The notes beneath the pieces were generated by a model. That model had not been told where the DNA came from. It saw nothing but the letters and a program-made list of their open reading frames with translations, and made no database searches. Below, piece after piece: positions 8,949-15,843 of a stretch of 43,478 nt of DNA (position 1 is its first letter; each line of letters begins with the position of its first letter). Made by a program: the position numbers and the translations under genes. This DNA is from Alphaproteobacteria bacterium (GTDB lineage: Bacteria; Pseudomonadota; Alphaproteobacteria; Micavibrionales; Micavibrionaceae). The DNA is taken from NCBI GenBank assembly GCA_020442385.1, contig JAGRKE010000010.1, positions 1 through 43,478 of the forward strand, in the 5' to 3' direction.

Positions 8949-10136
8949 ATGCCTAACGTAATTAGTGATAATCCAAAAGCCAAAAGTCTGATCGAGGGTC
9001 TGTGTGGCGCACTAAAAGACGCGGGCAGTTTCATTAACCCGCACGTACAAATCAGGCTTGAGAATAACCAAATTTCTGTTTTTACGACTGAAGATGTACG
9101 CTCCGAGCATCTATTTCGCATTCCGCATGATCTGCTTATACCTTGCGAATATTTTGATCTGGATATCGAAAACGGCGCGCTGGTGATTGCACATTGCGAC
9201 GAGCGGCTCGACCAAACCCGCCAACACATTCTTGAAATTATGGTCGCGTTGTTTAACGAAATCCAAAAGCTGCAAAGCCATATCGAGACATGTCCGTGGC
9301 TGAAAATGAAAGATCATCCCGACATAACCGATATGCTGCTTGCCGCCCGCGAAGGCCCAGAAGTAGACCTGCTCAAAAAAACGTTGAATGATCCTGAGTT
9401 TTTTGACGAGCTGGCCGTCTTCACATTTCTCAAAAGCCGCATCGCCGGATTTTCTCTACACACCAGCAAAAACAAACCGCAAGAAATTTTGATGCCGGTG
9501 GTTGAATTTTTGAACCACCATCCGCAGGGCGCGCATTACAATAATCTTTATCACGAGAAACAAAGCTTTCTCGATATACAAATTGCAACGCCTATTGACG
9601 GAAGCGCCGAGTGTTTTGCTTGTTATGATAGGCTGGATGCACTGGATTCTTTCCTGCATTACGGCTTTGTTGAAACCGATGCGCCCTACATCAAATCCAT
9701 CCCTATGAGCATAGATGTAGAGGGGATCGGACATATCGATATTCGCAGCTTCAGTGCCCACACTGAGCCTCAAGACATTCCTGAGGAACTGAAAGATTTG
9801 GGGTTTTATTTCCCGCGTATTTTGGTCGACCACGATAAAAAATATGCGCAGGTCAGCCATCTTTATATTCCGCAAAAAAAGGCCCCTTTTTCCCTGCGCC
9901 GTGTTCTCAAATTTCTGGTCGAACTTTTGAATCCGAACATTTCGGAAACAGATTGCCGCTTTGCAATTTGCAAAATCGAAGAATCACTTCTGCAAAAAAA
10001 CGAAAATTACTACAACACTTTAAAATCCAAGGTAGAAAGCGCTTTTAAAAACACAAGCATGAGCGGCGCATTTTCACTCATCCACACAATACAAACAAAA
10101 AAAATTTTGAATTACAGAAATTTTTTTAAACATTGA
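8949..10136 (+). CDS. SET-domain-like protein (Rubisco-LSMT/SETD3-like)
   Basis: A 395-aa soluble protein. The part at about 180-240 resembles the SET core of the plant LSMT/animal SETD3-SETD6 group. MPVVEFLNHHPQGAHYNN matches the NH-box that helps bind S-adenosylmethionine (residue about 189), and ECFACYDRLDALDSFLHYGFVE matches the family's 'YG-x-x-(N/D)-x-x-(L)-L-x-x-YGFV' segment near 225-240. The region after it (about 255-390) is helical, like the C-terminal substrate-binding domain. If right, it methylates a lysine or histidine of a protein. The usual Asp before the NH motif is replaced by Glu-Phe-Leu, so activity is uncertain. It is divergent from the TPR-sulfotransferase gene. Confidence 0.6.
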   Translation: MPNVISDNPKAKSLIEGLCGALKDAGSFINPHVQIRLENNQISVFTTEDVRSEHLFRIPHDLLIPCEYFDLDIENGALVIAHCDERLDQTRQHILEIMVALFNEIQKLQSHIETCPWLKMKDHPDITDMLLAAREGPEVDLLKKTLNDPEFFDELAVFTFLKSRIAGFSLHTSKNKPQEILMPVVEFLNHHPQGAHYNNLYHEKQSFLDIQIATPIDGSAECFACYDRLDALDSFLHYGFVETDAPYIKSIPMSIDVEGIGHIDIRSFSAHTEPQDIPEELKDLGFYFPRILVDHDKKYAQVSHLYIPQKKAPFSLRRVLKFLVELLNPNISETDCRFAICKIEESLLQKNENYYNTLKSKVESAFKNTSMSGAFSLIHTIQTKKILNYRNFFKH

Positions 10137-10225
10137 AATAAAAGGAAACATGAAAAGATTCTGTAAAAACTCTATACTTTAGACACAATTTTTTTGTGGG
10201 CCTATTAGGATTTTGTTAAGTCCTC

Positions 10226-10253
10226 TTGTTTTAGATTCGGAATAGGGTACAAT
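10226..10253 (+). promoter_or_regulatory. Candidate sigma70 promoter of the DUF4402 pilin-like gene
   Basis: TTGTTT (10226-10231) and TACAAT (10248-10253) are separated by 16 bp. The spacer holds GATTC (10234-10238), a GANTC site of the kind methylated by CcrM and read by GcrA in alphaproteobacteria. The leader to the ATG at 10358 would be about 98 bases. Confidence 0.4.
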
Positions 10254-10357
10254 GATATTCAGTCAATATGTCCACTTTTCCGGGCAAATTTTCTCAGATC
10301 ATTGTGCTTATAAAAAAATAATAAGGGCAAACACATACGTAGACAGGAGATATCTCT

Positions 10358-10918
10358 ATGAACATTTCTATGAAAACGGTCCTGTTGGGATCGACAACTT
10401 TACTAGCAATCGGCGCCGTAGGACACCACGCCAATGCTGCTACGGATGGTGTCCCGATTCAGGCGATCATTCTTGATCCTGTTGACATTACACAAACACG
10501 CTCTTTGAACTTCGGTTCTTTGACAGAAAGTGGCGCGGGCGGTACAGCAACCGTTGATAACGCCGACGGTATTTCAGTCGGCGGCGGCGTAACGTCAATT
10601 GGCGGTACAATTCAGTCCGGCGGTTTCACCGTTAAAGGCAGCACAGGGCGCCAGATCGATATTACAACACCGGCCAGCGTTGCGCTGACAGATGGTGCGG
10701 CTCATACCATGGCCGTTAACACCTTCCGTCTGACAGCGCCTGCAGGCGGCGGCGGTGCCAACGACACAGGTACGGCGGCTTCAGGTGCGTCTATTGCAGC
10801 ATCACTGACGGCTTCAACAGTCGCAGGCTTCCGCTTGGGCGGCGTGTTGAATGTGGGTGCGGGCCAGGTTGCCGGCACATATACCGGGTCTGTGACAGTC
10901 ACAGCGAATTACAACTAA
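10358..10918 (+). CDS. DUF4402 pilin-like secreted protein (likely major subunit)
   Basis: A 186-aa protein with a signal peptide (about residues 1-27, ending ANA before ATDGVP) and a small-residue-rich, Cys-free mature part typical of DUF4402. The N-terminal strand ITQTRSLNFGSL and the C-terminal GGVLNVGAGQVAGTYTGS then VTVTANYN are the family marks. AGGAGA (10345-10350) lies eight bases before the ATG. It heads the cluster with a second DUF4402 gene, a PapD-like chaperone and an usher, and has its own promoter and a downstream hairpin, as expected for an abundant subunit. Assembly into a pilus is inference from context. Confidence 0.8.
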   Translation: MNISMKTVLLGSTTLLAIGAVGHHANAATDGVPIQAIILDPVDITQTRSLNFGSLTESGAGGTATVDNADGISVGGGVTSIGGTIQSGGFTVKGSTGRQIDITTPASVALTDGAAHTMAVNTFRLTAPAGGGGANDTGTAASGASIAASLTASTVAGFRLGGVLNVGAGQVAGTYTGSVTVTANYN

Positions 10919-10960
10919 TCCCGGCTTAGAACGCATTTTTAACACCATATAAATTTGTTT

Positions 10961-10995
10961 AAAGCCGGCGCTTTCATGATGCCGGCTTTAACGTT
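10961..10995 (+). terminator. Hairpin after the first DUF4402 gene
   Basis: AAAGCCGGC (10961-10969) pairs perfectly with GCCGGCTTT (10981-10989) around an 11-base loop, followed by AACGTTTTAG. The T-run is short, so it may act as a partial terminator or RNA-stabilising end that raises the first subunit over the genes downstream. Confidence 0.6.
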
Positions 10996-11037
10996 TTAGT
11001 AAAGAACTTGCGTTTATAAAGTGACTTTAACAGCAGA

Positions 11038-11607
11038 ATGCGGGGCACTTTCGTGAAGAAAGGCAAGAAGGAAAAAAGTCATAACTTGCTCAAAACAGGG
11101 TTAATTTCCCTGTCTTGCTTCGGCCTGCATGCTCTTAGAGGTGTCATTGCCAGCACCGCGACCCTGCCCATTACCGTGCGCCTGGTCCGAGCAATCGAAC
11201 TAACTGTCAGCACATCCTTGAGCTTTGGAACGCTTGCTATGACACTGGACCGCGCCGGCCAAGCGCGCATTGATACATCCCTTAATCAACTCGTCATTGA
11301 TAATAACAGCTCTCTGGCATTGGCCGGTGGCACACCGCGCGTTGGCCGCTTTACTGTCAAGGGTGCGGCTTTCCCTGTAACCGTCAGCATTGAGGACACC
11401 GCCGTAAAGCTCACAAACGGTGTGACGGCTGTTACAGTCAACAATTTTAATATTTTAACAGCGAATGGCGGCAACAAGATAACCATCACGCCACAAATCG
11501 GACAAAACAGCTTTACAGTGCCCGTTGGGGCCTCTTTGGTCACAAAACCGGGACAGCTCACCGGCACATATGTGGGCAGTACACGGATCTTTGCGAACTT
11601 TCAATAA
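11038..11607 (+). CDS. DUF4402 secreted protein (likely minor subunit)
   Basis: A 189-aa paralogue of the preceding gene product. After a basic N-terminus (RGTFVKKGKKEKSH) a hydrophobic stretch (LLKTGLISLSCFGLHAL) should act as signal sequence. The mature part has IELTVSTSLSFGTLAM and ends in VGASLVTKPGQLTGTYVGS then TRIFANFQ, the DUF4402 pattern. The ribosome site is weak: ATG 11038 or GTG 11053 are both possible. The weak initiation and the hairpin before it suggest lower output than the first subunit. Confidence 0.75.
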   Translation: MRGTFVKKGKKEKSHNLLKTGLISLSCFGLHALRGVIASTATLPITVRLVRAIELTVSTSLSFGTLAMTLDRAGQARIDTSLNQLVIDNNSSLALAGGTPRVGRFTVKGAAFPVTVSIEDTAVKLTNGVTAVTVNNFNILTANGGNKITITPQIGQNSFTVPVGASLVTKPGQLTGTYVGSTRIFANFQ

Positions 11608-11710
11608 TTGCGTATATTCACTAAGAACTTGAAAGCTATATTAAAATGATGCAAAACTTGGCTTGGAAACCTTAAAAAGCTTTTGCAGGCCCTTACGAGG
11701 ATAGAGACGC

Positions 11711-12556
11711 ATGCGCCAAATGATTATAACTTTTCTCTTTTGTGTTTTTTGCACAGGCATCGTATTTGTGCTGTCTGCGCATGATGCATACGCCCTGCGC
11801 GTAAGCCTGAAACGCGTTGTTTTTGAGGGTCCTAAACGCTCTGAAATCCTTACAATCATTAATAATACTGGCGAAGAGCAGACCTACCGTCTAGGCTGGC
11901 GCAAATACAAAATGGATGAGTATAAATCTCTGAAGGCTGTTGACGAAAACGGCGATGACAGTGGTGTGCTTTGGGCCGATGATATGGTTCGTTTTGCCCC
12001 CAGACGCGTTACCATCCCCGCCGGAGGTTCACAACAGATCCGCCTTCTTCTGCGCCGCCCTTCTGATCTGCAAACAGCAGAATACCGTTCACACCTCTGG
12101 ATCGTGACCGAAACCAAGCCTGAAAAATTTGATATCCAAACCGATAGTAAAGACGGCCAAGCCATCAAACTGGCTGTACAACCGGCGATTTCCCTGCCCG
12201 TTTTTGTACGTAACGGGGCGCTACAAGCCTCAGCAAGCATTTCCGATGCAAAACTCACCAGAACCGGCGGCGGATTAAAAGCCAGCTTTGTGCTCAACCG
12301 TGAAGGCAATGAAAGTATCTATGGTGATTTTGACTTCATATGCACCGACAGCGGCCAAAACAAAGTGTTGAAGCAAGTGCGTGGAATTTCCGTATATCCT
12401 GAAATTTCCAAGAGATATCTCGATTTTGATATCGGACTAGGGCCGGAAACAGCGACAAGCTGCAATTCGGTCAATATCTTGTATCGTGCAGACCCGGATG
12501 ATCCTGAATTTAAGGGAAAAACGCTGGCGCAGTCGACGGTCACACTCAGCAATTAA
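11711..12556 (+). CDS. PapD-like periplasmic pilus chaperone
   Basis: A 281-aa periplasmic chaperone. Residues 1 to about 29 form a signal peptide ending AHDAYA. The two Ig-like domains follow. The first (about 30-150) has the chaperone pattern RVVFEGPKRSEILTIINNT, RFAPRRVTIPAGGSQQIRL and AEYRSHLWI; the second is at about 165-275. In chaperone-usher systems this protein donates a strand to fold each subunit and hands it to the usher. An AGGATAGAGACGC leader gives the ribosome site. It sits 103 bp after the DUF4402 gene and 106 bp before the usher gene. Family assignment is firm; partner subunits are inferred from position. Confidence 0.85.
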   Translation: MRQMIITFLFCVFCTGIVFVLSAHDAYALRVSLKRVVFEGPKRSEILTIINNTGEEQTYRLGWRKYKMDEYKSLKAVDENGDDSGVLWADDMVRFAPRRVTIPAGGSQQIRLLLRRPSDLQTAEYRSHLWIVTETKPEKFDIQTDSKDGQAIKLAVQPAISLPVFVRNGALQASASISDAKLTRTGGGLKASFVLNREGNESIYGDFDFICTDSGQNKVLKQVRGISVYPEISKRYLDFDIGLGPETATSCNSVNILYRADPDDPEFKGKTLAQSTVTLSN

Positions 12557-12581
12557 TCACAAACTGACAGTTTAAAGGCTT

Positions 12582-12598
12582 TTGGCATAGGACTTGCT
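12582..12598 (+). promoter_or_regulatory. Sigma54 (-24/-12) promoter of the usher gene
   Basis: TTGGCATAGGACTTGCT aligns over all 17 positions with the sigma54 consensus YTGGCACGRNNNTTGCW. It has invariant GG (12584-12585) and GC (12596-12597) with exactly 10 bases between, and two mismatches outside them. It lies between the chaperone stop and the usher ATG (12663), giving a leader of about 54 bases. Confidence 0.7.
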
Positions 12599-12662
12599 AC
12601 CCTGTGGATAAGTTGGGTATTTTGCCCTTTATTCACATTTTACAACGACTATCAGGGGTAGC

Positions 12663-15600
12663 ATGGTCGAAAAATGCCTTAAGTCTTTGATAAAAAGGAT
12701 ATTTTTTACTATCCTGTGTGCTGTAACGGTTGTTTTCAGCACAGGGCTGCCCTATGCTTATGAAAACAAATCATGGGCGCAGGAAGAAAATATCCCCAAC
12801 GAGTATATTTTTCAGGTTCTGCTTTTGCCTGATTGGCGGATTTCTGAGGCAATATTTGCCTATGAAAAAGACGGGAAATACTACCTCCCCTTACGCGAAC
12901 TCTCTGAAAATTTTGAATTTTATGCCGATGTTGAGGTTCAAGATAGATTTGCGCAGGGCTATGCCTCGCGCGAAGAAAATACTTTTACCCTTGATGGTAG
13001 CCGCAATGAGATCACTGTGCGCGGCGAACGCCGCTCTATCGCCGAAGATGCAATCTTAAGCTCGGAATATTTGGCTACAGACGACTTATACGTCCAATAC
13101 GAGATTATTAACGAGCTTTGGCCGGTCAACATGACAATCGATCTTTCCAACCTCACAATCAGTGTGGAGGCTGAAGAAGAGCTCTCTTTCATACGCGATA
13201 AAAAGCGCGAAGACCAAAGAGATCAGATGATGTCTCGTAAGGAGTTGCGAGAAGAGAGCAAAAAACTGCTCCCGCGGCGCGAAAATACCTACCAAATGCT
13301 CGGACGCCCGGTGCTTGATTATCAAGCGGTTTATCAATTTGATACCGAAGAGGATGATCTTGTCGGATCCAACATATTTACTGGCGTTCAGCATTTAGGG
13401 AAGGCTCTGGCTGATTACTCAGCAAATTTCCGGCTCGAAGACGGAAACATTGTGAGGCCGGACAATATTCGTTTCAAACTCAGCCGTCAGTCCGCAGGCG
13501 AAGAATACCTTCTGCCGGGCTTGCGTAAGGCCGAGGCCGGCGATGTCACAATCGGTCAGAGAGATTTGATTACAAATACAGCCATCGGACGCGGTATAAC
13601 GCTGTCTAATGACAACAAAAACAGAAATAGTGAATTTGATCTGATTACCATCGTCGGCAGCGGTCCACCCGGATGGGACATAGAAATTTATAACAACGAA
13701 GAGCTTGTCAATTTTGGTGTCGTTCCCAATGACGGCCAATATGTTTTTGAAGATGTCGTTTTGAACTACGGCAACAACGAAGTCAAAATCTTGTTCTTTG
13801 GACCGCAGGGTCAGGTGCGCGAAGAACTGCGTACATATAACGCCGGAGGCAATATGCTTCCCGAAGGGCAATTCCGCTATAACGCGGGGATACTCGATTC
13901 AGACCGCCCGTTTATCCTGCTTGATAATTCACCGCGTACAGAGCCGCGCGGGACCGTCAAAACTTTAAACACCTCTTACGGGGTTAATCGCTGGCTGACC
14001 CTGCTTGGCAATTACACGGAAATTCCGAATGCCGATAAAAGCCGTGAATATGCCACATTGGGAGCCGCTGCCAGCACACCGATCGGATTGTTCGAGGGGG
14101 AAGCCTACCGTGAGGTTGCAGGCGGACATGCATTTAATTTGTCTTACATTACAAAATTCCTGGGCTTCAGAGCCAATCTAAACGCCGCTGTTTATAAAGA
14201 TTTTGAAAGCGAGCTGTCCGGCTTTGGTACCAACCGAAAAACGTTCGAAACCAAAGCGCAACTCAACAGAAATATTAAACTTTTCACGCTGCCGCTGGGC
14301 TTGCGCTTTAACACCATACATACCGAGCGTAAAAGCGGTCTCAAAACAACCGATGTTGATTTTACCCAAACCTTTTCAAGAGGCGGCATTCGTCTCTCAC
14401 ATAATACCAGCACACGCCTCGCTGATAACGCTCACGAGCGCACCACAGGAGGCCTAACGACAACGGTGCGTGAGGGCCCATGGCAATTACGCGGCGGCAT
14501 AAACTATAACATGTATCCCGAGACAGAGTTGGCCTCGGGCAATGCGGAAATTCGCTATAAGACTGAGGATGGCTTCCAAGCCGCGCTTAATTTATCACAC
14601 AATTTCACCACATCAGACTACAGGATTGGGACACAAGCCGGTTATGATTTCAAAACTTTCCTTGGAACTGCAGAGGCAGCTTATATTCGCGACGGAGGGT
14701 TTGAATTTATTCTCCGCGCAACGACATCGCTGCATCCTTACACCAATGATGACGGCTATGAATTCAGCAGCGCATCACGCCGACAATATGCTCCTGTCAG
14801 AGCGCGTGTCTTCCTTGATGAAAATGCAGACGGTGAATTTAATGAAGGCGAGCAGCCCATTGAAGGCGCACAACTACGTATAGGCGGCGGCAAGACCAGA
14901 GAAGGCACAGATAAAGACGGCTATATCATCGCCAACGCTCCGGGAGATACAATCACCAATGTTTATGTTGATACGCCGTCCTTAAAAGACCCTTACTACA
15001 TTCCGGCCTATGAAGGCTTTAGCACCGTTCCTATTCAAGGAAAAATGATTGATGCCGTTTTCCCTGTTGTTGAAACCGGATCAATTGAAGGAACCGTCTA
15101 TAGACAATCAAACCGTAAAGCCGTTGCCGGTCTGATTTTGAATTTGGTTGATATAGCGTCGAATGAAAAAATCATGAGCGTCGAAACAGGTTTTGACGGT
15201 TTCTATGTTTTCGAATTTGTAAAACCAGGAACCTACAGAGTTGAAACCGATGAAACCCATCTTGTCGATCTTGTCGAAAACAGCGCGAGCGTCGCACCGG
15301 GCGACCTGTATGTTTACGGTCATGATATCTACATCAATGATGAAGATTTTATTGGTGGCGAAAATATGGACATACAGGAAAGCGCAGCAGAGCCAATGGG
15401 CCCTGAATTACCCGCTGATCTGGAACCGGCCGCCGGAGAAAGCGCAGAAAATCAAAATACCGCGCCCGAACAAGAGAACACAGAACCATCAAACAATTTC
15501 GATGTCAGCCTTCACGATCCGCGTTTCAAATCCCACAAAGATAAATTGCGGTTCATGATCAACGCCTCAGAGCCAGTTGATTACGAAATTTTGCCAGCAT

Positions 15601-15839
15601 CCACACAAAGTTCGATTGATATCCTGATTAAACAAGCGCTGATCTCTCAGCAACAAGATCTTAGAATTGAAAAAGACGGCCGTGAGTATGATTGTAAATT
15701 TTCTCAAACACCGGACGGCGTTAAAATTTCAATCAGCGCGGATGAGCCTCTTGGCATTCAATACAGCTCTTTATTACCAGCAACAACCGCTGAAGATAAT
15801 AGGCTACTTATTGATTTAAAACCCATGCTCGCACAATAA
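12663..15839 (+). CDS. Atypical outer-membrane usher with extra C-terminal domains
   Basis: A 1058-aa protein, longer than FimD-type ushers (about 830). A signal/anchor segment is at about 10-40. The N-terminal domain (about 45-175) contains GKYYLPLRELSENFEF, like copper-amine-oxidase N-domains. A basic linker (about 180-215) leads to a beta-barrel-like region with GRPVLDYQAVYQF and a plug-like domain near 330-395 (PPGWDIEIYNNEELVNFG, NNEVKILFFGPQGQ). Barrel strands continue to about 705. Then come two Ig/CNA-like modules (VFLDENADGEFNEGEQPI at about 716; GSIEGTVYRQSNRKAV at about 806), an acidic Pro/Glu linker (about 900-950), and a terminal AMIN-like domain (FMINASEPVDYEI). AGGGG precedes the ATG. 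It should secrete and polymerise the DUF4402 subunits. Confidence 0.75.
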   Translation: MVEKCLKSLIKRIFFTILCAVTVVFSTGLPYAYENKSWAQEENIPNEYIFQVLLLPDWRISEAIFAYEKDGKYYLPLRELSENFEFYADVEVQDRFAQGYASREENTFTLDGSRNEITVRGERRSIAEDAILSSEYLATDDLYVQYEIINELWPVNMTIDLSNLTISVEAEEELSFIRDKKREDQRDQMMSRKELREESKKLLPRRENTYQMLGRPVLDYQAVYQFDTEEDDLVGSNIFTGVQHLGKALADYSANFRLEDGNIVRPDNIRFKLSRQSAGEEYLLPGLRKAEAGDVTIGQRDLITNTAIGRGITLSNDNKNRNSEFDLITIVGSGPPGWDIEIYNNEELVNFGVVPNDGQYVFEDVVLNYGNNEVKILFFGPQGQVREELRTYNAGGNMLPEGQFRYNAGILDSDRPFILLDNSPRTEPRGTVKTLNTSYGVNRWLTLLGNYTEIPNADKSREYATLGAAASTPIGLFEGEAYREVAGGHAFNLSYITKFLGFRANLNAAVYKDFESELSGFGTNRKTFETKAQLNRNIKLFTLPLGLRFNTIHTERKSGLKTTDVDFTQTFSRGGIRLSHNTSTRLADNAHERTTGGLTTTVREGPWQLRGGINYNMYPETELASGNAEIRYKTEDGFQAALNLSHNFTTSDYRIGTQAGYDFKTFLGTAEAAYIRDGGFEFILRATTSLHPYTNDDGYEFSSASRRQYAPVRARVFLDENADGEFNEGEQPIEGAQLRIGGGKTREGTDKDGYIIANAPGDTITNVYVDTPSLKDPYYIPAYEGFSTVPIQGKMIDAVFPVVETGSIEGTVYRQSNRKAVAGLILNLVDIASNEKIMSVETGFDGFYVFEFVKPGTYRVETDETHLVDLVENSASVAPGDLYVYGHDIYINDEDFIGGENMDIQESAAEPMGPELPADLEPAAGESAENQNTAPEQENTEPSNNFDVSLHDPRFKSHKDKLRFMINASEPVDYEILPASTQSSIDILIKQALISQQQDLRIEKDGREYDCKFSQTPDGVKISISADEPLGIQYSSLLPATTAEDNRLLIDLKPMLAQ

Positions 15840-15843
15840 CGTA

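Noticed and set aside
11640..11700. A third sigma54 promoter before the chaperone gene (TTGGC at about 11660)
   Set aside because: No GC at the required 10-base distance from GG.
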